Made by a program: the position numbers and the translations under genes
NCBI RefSeq assembly: GCF_040730185.1
Contig: NZ_CP160402.1
Location: 2,480,001-2,544,000, forward strand
Source of the DNA: Streptomyces sp. Je 1-332
GTDB taxonomy: Bacteria > Actinomycetota > Actinomycetes > Streptomycetales > Streptomycetaceae
Direction: 5' to 3'
Length of the DNA stretch: 64,000 nt
Shown: in pieces, positions 1-8,098 of the stretch
How the letters are laid out: each line of letters opens with the position of its first letter
Numbering within the stretch: position 1 is the stretch's first letter
Notes under the pieces: model-generated
The model's input: the letters and a program-made list of their open reading frames with translations, nothing else
The model's database searches: none
What the model was told of the DNA's origin: nothing

Positions 1-321
1 CCGCGGTTGCTCGATCCGCGGACGGTGGCCGAGGCGATGTCGGTGGCGTATCCGGGGCTGAAGGGTGTGCTTCCCGGGTACGGGCATCAGAGTCCCAATG
101 ACTGGGGGCTCGGGTTCGAGATCCGGGACTCCAAGTCGCCGCACTGGACCGGGAGTTCGTCCTCACCCCGGACGTTCGGGCACTTCGGGCAGGCCGGGAC
201 GTTCCTCTGGGTCGATCCCGATGCGGGGGCGGCGTGTGTCGCTCTGGCGGATCGGGCGTTCGGGCCGTGGGCCGTTGAGGCGTGGCCTCCGTTCACGGAC
301 GCGGTGCTCTCCGAGCTGTAG
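1..321 (+). CDS. Serine hydrolase / beta-lactamase family protein, C-terminal part (partial)
   Basis: Only the last roughly 106 codons are present; the 5' part lies outside the window. The visible end reads as the C-terminal lobe of a class C beta-lactamase-like serine hydrolase: the sequence around 'GYGHQSPNDWGLGFEIRDSK' is followed by 'FGHFGQAGTFLWVDPDA'. This matches the H-x-G strand next to the active site in this superfamily (KTG-box equivalent, here HFGQAG). The SxxK and YxN motifs would be upstream, so activity cannot be judged. It is convergent with the pirin gene. Confidence 0.75.
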   Translation, partial: PRLLDPRTVAEAMSVAYPGLKGVLPGYGHQSPNDWGLGFEIRDSKSPHWTGSSSSPRTFGHFGQAGTFLWVDPDAGAACVALADRAFGPWAVEAWPPFTDAVLSEL

Positions 322-423
322 GGGGCGTAAGGGCGGGCCTTGCGGGCCCCGCAGCTTTGCGCACCCCGCAGCACAGTTGCCGCAAGGACCGTCTCCGCAG
401 CCCGGCGGGGGCGGGGTGCCGCC

Positions 424-467
424 GCTGTGCCCACCCGTGCCGCCCCAGCGGCACGACTGCCCACAGC
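424..467. terminator. Interrupted long hairpin between convergent genes
   Basis: Inverted repeat with an 8-bp inner stem plus flanking base (GTGCCGC at 437-443, loop CCCA, GCGGCAC at 448-454). An outer 6-bp stem (GCTGTG at 424-429 with CACAGC at 462-467) is separated by an internal loop. It sits between the convergent serine hydrolase and pirin genes and probably acts as a bidirectional terminator. The segment resembles short GC-rich repeats scattered in Streptomyces intergenic DNA (recollection). A run of CACCGC-like hexamers follows at about 480-500. Confidence 0.5.
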
Positions 468-504
468 GACAGCCAGCCACAGCCACCGCCACCGCCACCG
501 CGAC

Positions 505-1179
505 TCAGCCCCCCGTCATCTCCCACACCAGCAGCTCCGCCGCTCCCCCGGGTCCCGCCACTGCCTCCAGGTCCTCCCCGTCCGTGATGCGGGCCGCGTC
601 GCCCGGGGTCAGGGTTTCGTCGGCCACGTGGACTTCGCCGCGTACGACGTGGACGTACGCGAAGGGGGCGTCAGGGATGGCGGTGCGCTCGCCCGGGGCG
701 AGTCTGCGGACATGCAGGAGCGCGCCCGCCGCCGGTACCGCGTAGGGAGTGGAGTCCGCGATGCCGTGGACCACCTCGTAGGACGGCTCGCCGCCCGGCG
801 TCAGCGGGGAGAGCCACATCTGCACGAAGACCAACGGGTCGCCGCCGTCGTTGCGTTCCACATGGCGGACGCCGCCCGCCGCGCTCAGGTGCTGGACGTC
901 CCCGGGGCGTACGACCGACTCGTGACCGGCCGAGTCGCGGTGGGTGAGTTCGCCCTCCACCACCCAGGTCACGATCTCCGTGTGGCTGTGCGGGTGTTCG
1001 TCGAAGCCCGCGCCGGGCGCCAGACGCTCCTCGTTGCAGGCCAGGACCGCGCCGAAGCGGAGGTTGTCCGGGTCGTAGTGCGGCCCGAAGGAGAAGGCGT
1101 GGAAGGTTTCGATACCGGCGGCGGGCTCGCCGCCGCGGTACCGCTCGCCGGAGCGCCGTACATCAATCACGCACCCCAC
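505..1179 (-). CDS. Pirin family protein (bicupin)
   Basis: 224 residues, close to the usual 230-300 of pirins. The N-terminal cupin contains the metal-binding motif 'FDEHPHSHTEIVTWVVEGEL' (His, His, His and Glu ligands), followed by a second, more degenerate cupin ('YVHVVRGEVHVADETLTPGD'). Pirins bind iron; some have quercetinase-like activity and others act as redox or transcription cofactors. It is monocistronic and divergent from fasR, with starts only 50 bp apart, so the promoters are close together. The physiological substrate cannot be told from sequence. Confidence 0.88.
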   Translation of the reverse strand: MGCVIDVRRSGERYRGGEPAAGIETFHAFSFGPHYDPDNLRFGAVLACNEERLAPGAGFDEHPHSHTEIVTWVVEGELTHRDSAGHESVVRPGDVQHLSAAGGVRHVERNDGGDPLVFVQMWLSPLTPGGEPSYEVVHGIADSTPYAVPAAGALLHVRRLAPGERTAIPDAPFAYVHVVRGEVHVADETLTPGDAARITDGEDLEAVAGPGGAAELLVWEMTGG

Positions 1180-1229
1180 GTTAGACCCGGCTCCGCATGT
1201 CCCCGTCCCGATAAGGCAGTCTTGTCCCC

Positions 1230-2495
1230 GTGCCCGAACCCTCTGCGAACGAAGCCCGCCAGGACGCCCATCAGGCAGCCCACGAGGAAGCCGCGCGCCA
1301 CGAGGAAGCCGCCCGCCAGGACGCGCACCGGAAGGCTCACGCGCACTCAGCCACGCTGAAGCGCCTCGAGCAGTCGGCCGGCAGTCTCGCGGCGCAGGCC
1401 ATCGCGCGCATGGACGAGACCCTGTCCTGGTACCGGGCGATGCCCCCCGAGAACCGGTCGTGGATCGGTCTGGTCGCGCAGGCCGGTATCGCCGCGTTCA
1501 CCGAGTGGTTCCGGCATCCCGACGCCCCCCAGGCCATCTCCACCGACGTCTTCGGCACCGCCCCGCGCGAGCTGACCAGGGCGATCACCCTGCGCCAGAC
1601 GGTGGAGATGGTGCGTACGACGATCGAGGTGATGGAGTCCGCGGTCGACGAGATCGCGGCCCCCGGAGACGAGTCCATCCTCCGCGAGGCGCTCCTGGTG
1701 TACGCACGCGAGATCGCCTTCGCCACGGCGCAGGTCTACGCGCAGGCCGCCGAGGCACGCGGTGCCTGGGATGCCCGCCTGGAGTCCCTCGTCGTGAACG
1801 CGGTGCTCTCCGGGGAGGCCGACGAAGGGGCCGTGTCGCGCGCCGCCGCGCTCGGCTGGAACTCCCCCGAGCATGTCTGTGTCGTCCTCGGCACCGCGCC
1901 CGACGGCGACAGCGAACTCACCGTCGAAGCCATCCGTCGCGCCGCGCGGCACGCCAAACTGCAGGTCCTCACCGGTGTGCTGGGCGACCGTCTGGTCGTC
2001 ATCGCGGGCGGCAGCGACAATCCGCTGCAGGTCGCCAAGGGTCTGATCGGGCCGTACGCGGCCGGGCCCGTCGTCGCCGGACCCATTGTCCCCGACCTGC
2101 TGGCCGCCACCCGGTCCGCGCAGGCCGCGGCGGCCGGGCTCAAGGCCTGCGCCGCCTGGCAGGACGCCCCGCGTCCCGTCCTGGCGGACGATCTCCTGCC
2201 GGAGCGCGCGATCGCGAGCGATCCCGCCGCGCGTGAGCAGTTGGTGGAGGAGATCTACAGACCACTGGAGGAAGCGGGTTCCGCGCTCCTGGAGACGCTC
2301 AGCGTCTATCTGGAACAAGCCAGCAGCCTCGAAGGCGCGGCCCGGATGCTCTTCGTGCACCCCAACACCGTGCGCTACCGGCTGCGACGTGTGACTGACG
2401 TCACCGGCTGGTCGCCATCGGACGTACGCTCCGCGTTCACGCTGCGGATCGCGCTCATCCTGGGGCGTCTGGCCGACGGAGATCTCCAACCGTAG
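1230..2495 (+). CDS. fasR: PucR-family transcriptional activator of fatty-acid synthesis, FasR
   Basis: 421 residues from a GTG start. The C-terminal PucR-type helix-turn-helix is clear ('MLFVHPNTVRYRLRRVTDVT', about residues 370-390), preceded by a GGDEF-like/PucR middle domain. The N-terminus is unusually rich in Ala, His and Glu (residues 1-35). Position directly upstream of fabD-fabH-acpP-fabF, same strand, is the diagnostic context. In S. coelicolor the homologue FasR is known to activate this fab operon. The stop is 83 bp before fabD, leaving room for a separate fabD promoter. Confidence 0.92.
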   Translation: MPEPSANEARQDAHQAAHEEAARHEEAARQDAHRKAHAHSATLKRLEQSAGSLAAQAIARMDETLSWYRAMPPENRSWIGLVAQAGIAAFTEWFRHPDAPQAISTDVFGTAPRELTRAITLRQTVEMVRTTIEVMESAVDEIAAPGDESILREALLVYAREIAFATAQVYAQAAEARGAWDARLESLVVNAVLSGEADEGAVSRAAALGWNSPEHVCVVLGTAPDGDSELTVEAIRRAARHAKLQVLTGVLGDRLVVIAGGSDNPLQVAKGLIGPYAAGPVVAGPIVPDLLAATRSAQAAAAGLKACAAWQDAPRPVLADDLLPERAIASDPAAREQLVEEIYRPLEEAGSALLETLSVYLEQASSLEGAARMLFVHPNTVRYRLRRVTDVTGWSPSDVRSAFTLRIALILGRLADGDLQP

Positions 2496-2578
2496 GTTTT
2501 TGTCGGGCCTCTACAATTCCCCCAGCGGTTCTTCGTCCCTGTCCCCACGGGCGGCTTCCACCGTCCACAAGAGAGAGT
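2496..2578 (+). promoter_or_regulatory. Probable FasR-dependent fabD promoter
   Basis: The fasR-fabD gap contains a good -10 hexamer, TACAAT, at 2512-2517. There is no recognisable -35 at the matching distance (2488-2494 reads AACCGTA). A good -10 without a -35 is what an activator-dependent promoter looks like, which fits FasR control. The T-rich stretch just upstream (2496-2502) is a likely part of the activator site. A purine-rich ribosome binding site GAGAGA (2571-2576) precedes the GTG start of fabD. Confidence 0.5.
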
Positions 2579-3532
2579 GTGAGAGTGCTCGTACTCGTCG
2601 CTCCCGGCCAAGGCGCCCAGACGCCCGGCTTCCTGACCCCCTGGCTCGATCTCCCCGGTGCGGCCGACCGCATCGGGGCGTGGTCGGACGCCATCGGGCT
2701 CGACCTTGCCCACTACGGCACGCAGGCCGACGCGGACGCGATCCGCGACACCGCGGTGGCCCAGCCGCTGCTCGTGGCCGCCGGTCTGCTCTCCGCCGCG
2801 GCACTCAGTGACGCGCTCGGCGCGAACCAGCCGGGCGCGGTCGCGGGACACAGCGTCGGCGAGATCACCGCCGCCGCGTACGCCGGTGTGCTCACCGAGG
2901 AAGCCGCGCTCGGCCTCGTACGCAAGCGCGGTCTGGCCATGGCCGACGCCGCCGCGATCACGGAGACCGGCATGGCGGCCCTCCTCGGCGGCGACCCCGA
3001 GGTCACCATCCCGCACCTGGAGAAGCTGGGCCTGACGCCGGCGAACGTGAACGGCGCGGGCCAGATCGTCGCCGCGGGCACCGCGGAGCAGATCGCGGCG
3101 CTCGCCGAGGACAAGCCCGAAGGTGTCCGCCGCGTCGTACCGTTGAAGGTGGCGGGCGCGTTCCACACGCACCACATGGCCCCCGCGGTCGCCACGCTGG
3201 AAGAGGCCGCCAAGGCGCTCGACCCGGCCGACCCGAAGCTGACGTACGTGTCGAACCGCGACGGCCAGGCCGTGGCGACCGGCTCGGACGTCGTGTCCCG
3301 CCTGGTCGGCCAGGTGGCCAACCCGGTGCGCTGGGACCTGTGCATGGAGACGTTCAAGGACCTGGGAGCCACGGCGATGGTCGAGCTGTGCCCCGGTGGC
3401 ACGCTCACCGGTCTCGCCAAGCGCGCCCTTCCCGGCGTGCGGACGGTGGCCCTGAAGACCCCCGACGACCTCGACGCCGCATCTGCGCTCATCGCCGACA
3501 CCGCATCCGCCGCCGACGCGGCGGGTGCCTGA
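2579..3532 (+). CDS. fabD: Malonyl-CoA:ACP transacylase FabD
   Basis: 317 residues, typical for FabD. The nucleophile elbow GHSVGE places the active serine at about residue 92, in the same motif as other FabD/AT domains. The catalytic histidine is in 'GAFHTHHM' (about 196) and the Q-G-A-Q N-terminal motif is present ('APGQGAQTPGF'). It loads malonate from malonyl-CoA onto AcpP for fatty-acid synthesis in the cytoplasm and probably also serves polyketide ACPs. A GTG start at 2579 follows GAGAGA; an alternative GTG lies at 2585. The stop is 17 bp from fabH. Confidence 0.96.
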   Translation: MRVLVLVAPGQGAQTPGFLTPWLDLPGAADRIGAWSDAIGLDLAHYGTQADADAIRDTAVAQPLLVAAGLLSAAALSDALGANQPGAVAGHSVGEITAAAYAGVLTEEAALGLVRKRGLAMADAAAITETGMAALLGGDPEVTIPHLEKLGLTPANVNGAGQIVAAGTAEQIAALAEDKPEGVRRVVPLKVAGAFHTHHMAPAVATLEEAAKALDPADPKLTYVSNRDGQAVATGSDVVSRLVGQVANPVRWDLCMETFKDLGATAMVELCPGGTLTGLAKRALPGVRTVALKTPDDLDAASALIADTASAADAAGA

Positions 3533-3549
3533 GAAGGAGCCAGGAGAGC

Positions 3550-4581
3550 ATGTCGAAGATCAAGCCCAGTAAGGGCGCCCCGTACGCGCGCATCATGGGA
3601 GTCGGTGGCTACCGCCCGACCCGTGTCGTGCCCAACGAGGTGATCCTCGAGACGATCGACTCGTCCGACGAGTGGATCCGCTCCCGCTCCGGCATCGCGA
3701 CGCGCCACTGGGCCTCCGACGAGGAGACCGTGGCCGCGATGTCCGTCGAGGCCTCCGGCAAGGCGATCGCCGACGCGGGCATCACCCCGGAGCAGATCGG
3801 CGCGGTCGTCGTCTCGACCGTCTCGCACTTCAAGCAGACGCCGGCCATCGCCACCGAGATCGCGGACAAGATCGGCGCGGGCAAGCCCGCCGCCTTCGAC
3901 ATCTCCGCGGGCTGCGCCGGCTTCGGCTACGGCCTGACGCTCGCCAAGGGCATGATCACCGACGGTTCCGCGGAGTACGTCCTGGTCATCGGCGTCGAGC
4001 GGCTGAGCGACCTGACCGACCTGGAGGACCGCGCGACGGCCTTCCTGTTCGGTGACGGCGCGGGCGCCGTGATCGTCGGTCCGGCCAAGGAGCCGCAGAT
4101 CGGCCCCACCGTCTGGGGCAGCGAGGGCGACAAGTCCGAGACCATCAAGCAGACCGTGTCGTGGAACGACCTGCACGTCGGCGATGTCTCGAAGCTGCCG
4201 CTCGACAGCAAGGGCAACATCAAGTTCCCTGCGATCACGCAGGAGGGCCAGGCGGTCTTCCGCTGGGCCGTGTTCGAGATGGCGAAGGTCGCCCAGCAGG
4301 CGCTGGACGCGGCCGGAATCACCGCGGACGACCTGGATGTCTTCATTCCGCATCAGGCCAACGAGCGGATCATCGACTCGATGGTGAAGACTCTGAAACT
4401 GCCGGAACACGTCACGGTCGCCCGTGACGTCCGCACCACCGGCAACACGTCGGCAGCCTCGATCCCGCTCGCGATGGAGCGGCTTCTGGCGACCGGCGAG
4501 GCGAAGAGCGGCGACACCGCGCTCGTCATCGGCTTCGGGGCGGGTCTCGTGTACGCCGCCACGGTCGTTACCCTCCCCTAG
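3550..4581 (+). CDS. fabH: Beta-ketoacyl-ACP synthase III FabH
   Basis: 343 residues. The open frame runs further upstream inside fabD, but ATG 3550 is chosen because it follows a strong AAGGAG-type ribosome binding site and gives the normal family length. The thiolase-fold catalytic triad is intact: Cys122 in 'DISAGCAGFGYG', His268 in 'IPHQANER' and Asn299 in 'TTGNTSAAS'. FabH condenses an acyl-CoA primer with malonyl-ACP. In Streptomyces it accepts branched starters (isobutyryl, isovaleryl), giving the iso/anteiso membrane lipids. Confidence 0.97.
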   Translation: MSKIKPSKGAPYARIMGVGGYRPTRVVPNEVILETIDSSDEWIRSRSGIATRHWASDEETVAAMSVEASGKAIADAGITPEQIGAVVVSTVSHFKQTPAIATEIADKIGAGKPAAFDISAGCAGFGYGLTLAKGMITDGSAEYVLVIGVERLSDLTDLEDRATAFLFGDGAGAVIVGPAKEPQIGPTVWGSEGDKSETIKQTVSWNDLHVGDVSKLPLDSKGNIKFPAITQEGQAVFRWAVFEMAKVAQQALDAAGITADDLDVFIPHQANERIIDSMVKTLKLPEHVTVARDVRTTGNTSAASIPLAMERLLATGEAKSGDTALVIGFGAGLVYAATVVTLP

Positions 4582-4679
4582 GCATGTCGTCCGGATCATC
4601 CGATCCGTACGGCTGTAAACCAACCTGCCGCTGCCGCGGCGGGCGCCACACCCTCTGGATACATAGAAGGAGCGCCAAC

Positions 4680-4928
4680 ATGGCCGCCACTCAGGAAGAG
4701 ATCGTCGCCGGTCTCGCCGAGATCGTGAACGAGATCGCCGGCATCCCGGTCGAGGACGTCCAGTCGGACAAGTCCTTCACCGACGACCTGGACGTCGACT
4801 CGCTGTCCATGGTCGAGGTCGTCGTCGCCGCCGAAGAGCGCTTCGACGTCAAGATCCCGGACGACGACGTCAAGAACCTCAAGACGGTCGGCGACGCGAC
4901 CAAGTACATCCTCGAGCACCAGGCCTGA
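4680..4928 (+). CDS. acpP: Acyl carrier protein AcpP
   Basis: 82 residues, acidic, with the phosphopantetheine attachment motif D-S-L at 'DDLDVDSLSMVEVV' (Ser41). ATG 4680 follows AGAAGGAG at the expected distance; the longer open frame from 4584 has no ribosome binding site. It carries the growing acyl chain between the FabD, FabH, FabF and reductase enzymes. Its stop codon lies inside the perfect 14-bp palindrome at 4922-4935. About 100 bp separate it from fabH and from fabF, wider than elsewhere in the operon. AcpP is needed in high molar excess, and local RNA structure may adjust its expression. Confidence 0.97.
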   Translation: MAATQEEIVAGLAEIVNEIAGIPVEDVQSDKSFTDDLDVDSLSMVEVVVAAEERFDVKIPDDDVKNLKTVGDATKYILEHQA

Positions 4929-4935
4929 TCAGGCC
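4922..4935. promoter_or_regulatory. Perfect palindrome over the acpP stop codon
   Basis: GGCCTGATCAGGCC is a perfect 14-bp palindrome covering the acpP stop (TGA at 4926-4928). It is followed by an imperfect direct repeat of about 20 bp (4929-4945 against 4956-4975, sharing CTGCTCTGCTG-like ends). It may be an mRNA 3'-end or processing site that separates abundant acpP message from fabF. No U-tract follows, so it is not a textbook terminator. Confidence 0.4.
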
Positions 4936-5029
4936 GCTCTGCTGAAGCACCGGGCCTGACAAGGCTGCTCTGCTGTCGCCACCCGGCGGTGGCGCCGCTG
5001 ATCCCCTCAACACCGTGGAGAATTTTCCT

Positions 5030-6292
5030 GTGAACTCGACCAATCGCACCGTGGTCGTCACCGGTATCGGCGCAACCACACCGCTGGGTGGCGACGCAGC
5101 CTCGACCTGGGAAGGTCTGCTCGCGGGCCGCTCCGGTGTCAGTCTTCTCGAGCAGGACTGGGCGGCCGAACTCCCGGTCCGCATCGCGGGCCAGATCGCT
5201 GTGGAGCCCGGCGAGGTCCTGCCGCGCCCGCAGGCCCGCAAGCTGGACCGTTCGGCGCAGTTCGCGCTGATCGCCGCCAAGGAGGCCTGGGCCGACGCCG
5301 GCTACACCGCGAAGGCCGGCGAGGACACATCCGTCGACCCGCACCGCCTCGGCGCGGTCATCGCCTCCGGCATCGGCGGCGTGACCACCCTGCTCGACCA
5401 GTACGACGTGCTCAAGGAGAAGGGCGTACGCCGCGTCTCCCCGCACACCGTGCCGATGCTGATGCCCAACTCCCCGGCGGCCAACGTCGGCATCGAGCTG
5501 GGCGCCCACGCGGGTGTGCACACCCCCGTGTCGGCGTGCGCCTCGGGCGCCGAGGCCATCGGCTACGCGATCGAGATGATCCGCACCGGCCGCGCCGACG
5601 TCGTCGTCGCGGGTGGCACGGAGGCGGCGATCCACCCGCTGCCGATCGTCGCGTTCGGCAACATGATGGCGATGTCCAAGAACAACGACGACCCGGCGGG
5701 CGCCTCGCGTCCCTACGACGTCGACCGCAACGGCTTCGTGCTCGGCGAGGGCGCCGGCGTGATCGTCCTCGAGTCCGAGGAGCATGCCAAGGCCCGCGGC
5801 GCGCAGATCTACGCGGAGGCCGTCGGCCAGGGCATCTCGGCCGACGCCCACCACATCACGCAGCCCGAGCCCTCCGGCAACGGCATCGCGGCGGCGCTGC
5901 AGAACCTCATCGACGGCACGGACCTCAAGCCCGCCGAGATCGTGCACGTGAACGCGCACGCCACCTCGACGCCGCAGGGTGATGTCGCCGAGATCAAGGC
6001 GCTGCGCAAGGCCTTCGGTGACGACGTCGACCACATGGCGATCGCCAGCACGAAGTCGATGACCGGTCACCTGCTCGGTGGCGCGGGCGGCGTGGAGACC
6101 GTGGCGACGGTCCTCGCGCTGAAGCACCGCATGGCCCCGCCGACGATCAACATCGAGAACCTCGACCCCGAGGTCGACGCGGACGTCATCCGCGACGAGG
6201 CCCGCGCGCTGCCCGAGGGCAGGATCGCGGCGCTGAACGACTCGTTCGGCTTCGGCGGCCACAACGTGGTGCTCGCGTTCAGGACCGTCTGA
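5030..6292 (+). CDS. fabF: Beta-ketoacyl-ACP synthase II FabF
   Basis: 420 residues from GTG 5030, chosen because GGAG (5017-5020) lies 9 nt upstream and the protein then begins MNSTNRTVVVTGIG as is usual for the family. The KAS I/II triad is complete: Cys170 in 'PVSACASGAE', His310 in 'VNAHATSTPQGD' and His347 in 'SMTGHLLGG'. It elongates acyl-ACP by malonyl condensation. It is the last gene of the fab cluster. Housekeeping chain elongation in Streptomyces depends on this enzyme because most genomes have few other primary KAS genes. Confidence 0.96.
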   Translation: MNSTNRTVVVTGIGATTPLGGDAASTWEGLLAGRSGVSLLEQDWAAELPVRIAGQIAVEPGEVLPRPQARKLDRSAQFALIAAKEAWADAGYTAKAGEDTSVDPHRLGAVIASGIGGVTTLLDQYDVLKEKGVRRVSPHTVPMLMPNSPAANVGIELGAHAGVHTPVSACASGAEAIGYAIEMIRTGRADVVVAGGTEAAIHPLPIVAFGNMMAMSKNNDDPAGASRPYDVDRNGFVLGEGAGVIVLESEEHAKARGAQIYAEAVGQGISADAHHITQPEPSGNGIAAALQNLIDGTDLKPAEIVHVNAHATSTPQGDVAEIKALRKAFGDDVDHMAIASTKSMTGHLLGGAGGVETVATVLALKHRMAPPTINIENLDPEVDADVIRDEARALPEGRIAALNDSFGFGGHNVVLAFRTV

Positions 6293-6310
6293 GCACTCAC
6301 CTGTACGTAG

Positions 6311-6344
6311 CGAAGGGCCCCCACCGCGCGGTGGGGGCCCTTCG
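6311..6344. terminator. Strong bidirectional terminator
   Basis: Perfect 15-bp stem (6311-6325 with 6330-6344) and a 4-nt GCGC loop, placed between the convergent fabF and DUF3145 genes. It is very GC-rich, and outer pairs CGAAGG/CCTTCG add stability. It should stop transcription from both sides, as often seen in Streptomyces, where a U-tract is not required. Confidence 0.85.
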
Positions 6345-6366
6345 CCGTACTACAGCCGGAAGTACG

Positions 6367-6861
6367 TCACACGACCTGGTGCAGCCACCGCACCGGAGCG
6401 CCCTCACCCGCGTACCGGAAAGGTTCGAGTTCGTCGTCCCAGGGCTTGCCGAGGAGCTTGGCGAGCTCGGCCTCCAGGTCGCTCTCGCCGCCCTTGGAGC
6501 GGGCCAGGGCGGCCCGCAGGCGGTCCTCCGGGATCAGGATGTCGCCGTGGATGCCGGTGACCGCGTGGAAGATCCCGAGCTCGGGGGTTGCGCTGTAGCG
6601 CTCGCCCTCGGCCGTGGGGCACGGCTCGGAGGTGACCTCGAAGCGCAGCAGCTGCCAGCCGCGCAGGGCGGAGGCGAGTTTGGACGCGGTGCCCACCGAG
6701 CCGCGCCAGGAGAACTCCGATCTCCAGCTGCCGGGCGCGGCGGGCTGCCTGATCCAGTCGAGGTTGACGCGCGCGCCGAGTACGCCCGCGACTGCCCATT
6801 CGACGTGCGGACACAGCGCGCGCGGTGCGGAGTGCACGTACAGAACTCCACGTGTCGTCAC
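6367..6861 (-). CDS. DUF3145 family protein
   Basis: 164 residues. GTG 6861 is chosen because an ideal GGAGGT ribosome binding site lies 6 nt upstream and the resulting N-terminus (MTTRGVLYVHSAPRALCPHV) is that of the DUF3145 family. The longer open frame to 7008 has no support. The protein is highly conserved in actinobacteria and has no known function. Conserved features visible are 'ALCPHVEWAVAG', 'LDWIRQPA' and the C-terminal 'KPWDDELEPFRYAGEGAPVR'. No signal peptide or membrane segment. It lies next to fab genes in many Streptomyces. Confidence 0.9.
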   Translation of the reverse strand: MTTRGVLYVHSAPRALCPHVEWAVAGVLGARVNLDWIRQPAAPGSWRSEFSWRGSVGTASKLASALRGWQLLRFEVTSEPCPTAEGERYSATPELGIFHAVTGIHGDILIPEDRLRAALARSKGGESDLEAELAKLLGKPWDDELEPFRYAGEGAPVRWLHQVV

Positions 6862-7188
6862 CGGGACCTCCAGTGTGGGTCGAGGTTCGCCTTCCCCAGC
6901 GGCCTCGCGCCCGTGCCGAGCGTTGTCGCCCTGAATTCGGGAAACTCCCGAAAACGGGACAGATGTGACGTGATGTAATTTAGCGGAACCGGAAGAGCAG
7001 GGTGCCACTGGGTGGCGAGGCTACCGTGCGGCGGAACAAGGAGTGTGACGTACCGTCGGTCCCGAGGCCAGGAATCGCCCACCATTCACTCGCAGGGGCG
7101 CCGAAACGGCGCGGTCGGCCTACGGCGGCATCTCGGCCCCACGGCCCACGGCGACGGATCGGCGTACGGCAACAGAGGGGACCTGGGG
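6862..7188. promoter_or_regulatory. Divergent intergenic region with a 7-bp inverted repeat
   Basis: 327 bp between the divergent DUF3145 and lipoprotein-esterase genes. It holds the perfect inverted repeat TTCGGGA-AAC-TCCCGAA at 6936-6952, a likely regulator site, followed by the locally AT-rich stretch 6960-6982 where a promoter toward the right is plausible (TAATTT near 6976). No open frame here has a ribosome binding site or recognisable product. Confidence 0.45.
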
Positions 7189-8088
7189 ATGCGGAACCGA
7201 AGGCACCGCTCACGTGCCGCCGTCGCCGCCGCGACGGCGGTTCTTCTCGGCGCCACCGCTCTCACGGCGTGCGACGCCTCCGGCGGCGACTCCCCGGCGC
7301 CGGGCGGGACCTCCGCGCGCGACAAGCCGTCGCCCAAGCCCACCCCGACGTGGGACACGAGTCCGGACTCCCTGGCGGCCGTCGGCGACTCCATCACCCG
7401 CGGCTTCGACGCCTGCTCGGTGCTCGCCGACTGCCCCGAGGCCTCCTGGGCGACGGGCACGGACTCCGAGGTGCGCAGCCTCGCCACCCGCCTCCTGGGC
7501 AAGGAGCGGGCCGCCGGGCACAGCTGGAACTACGCGAAGACCGGCGCGCGCATGGCGGATCTGACCGGGCAGATGGGGCAGGCCACGCTCAAGCGGCCCG
7601 AGCTGGTCACGGTCATGGCGGGCGCGAACGACGCGTGCCGCCCCTCGGTGGATTCCATGACGCCGGTCGCCCAGTTCCGCGCGGACTTCGAGGAGGCGAT
7701 GCGCACACTGCGGCGCGAGCTTCCCAAGACGCAGGTGTACGTGACGTCCGTGCCGGACCTGAAGCGGCTGTGGTCCCAGGGGCGCACCAACGCGCTGGGC
7801 AAGCAGATCTGGAAGCTGGGCATCTGCGCCTCGATGCTGGCGGACCCGGACGCGCGGGACGCGGCGGCGACGGAGCGCCGGGCCACCGTGCAGAACCGCG
7901 TGGTCGCGTACAACGACGTGCTCAAGGAGGTGTGCGCGAAGGATCTGCGCTGCCGGTACGACGGCGGGGCGGTCTTCGAGTACCGCTTCGACGGTGACCA
8001 GTTGAGCCGCTGGGACTGGTTCCACCCCAGCAAGGACGGCCAGTCGCGCCTCGCCGAGCTGGCCTACCGGCAGGTGAAGGCCAAGTAG
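7189..8088 (+). CDS. Secreted SGNH/GDSL hydrolase lipoprotein
   Basis: 299 residues. The start at ATG 7189 gives a lipoprotein signal peptide: basic MRNRRHRSR, a hydrophobic stretch, then lipobox LTAC with Cys28. A Ser/Pro/Thr linker follows. SGNH blocks: Ser68 in 'VGDSITRG', Asn147 in 'GANDAC', and the Asp/His dyad in 'DWFHPSKDGQ'. Likely an exported, membrane-anchored esterase or lipase of the SGNH family; the substrate is unknown. galM follows 10 bp downstream, so the two are probably co-transcribed. Confidence 0.9.
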   Translation: MRNRRHRSRAAVAAATAVLLGATALTACDASGGDSPAPGGTSARDKPSPKPTPTWDTSPDSLAAVGDSITRGFDACSVLADCPEASWATGTDSEVRSLATRLLGKERAAGHSWNYAKTGARMADLTGQMGQATLKRPELVTVMAGANDACRPSVDSMTPVAQFRADFEEAMRTLRRELPKTQVYVTSVPDLKRLWSQGRTNALGKQIWKLGICASMLADPDARDAAATERRATVQNRVVAYNDVLKEVCAKDLRCRYDGGAVFEYRFDGDQLSRWDWFHPSKDGQSRLAELAYRQVKAK

Positions 8089-8098
8089 GGTCCCGATC

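Noticed and set aside
2713..4623. 636-codon open frame on the minus strand opposite fabD and fabH
   Set aside because: It mirrors the real genes; its composition follows the wrong codon position and it has no ribosome binding site.
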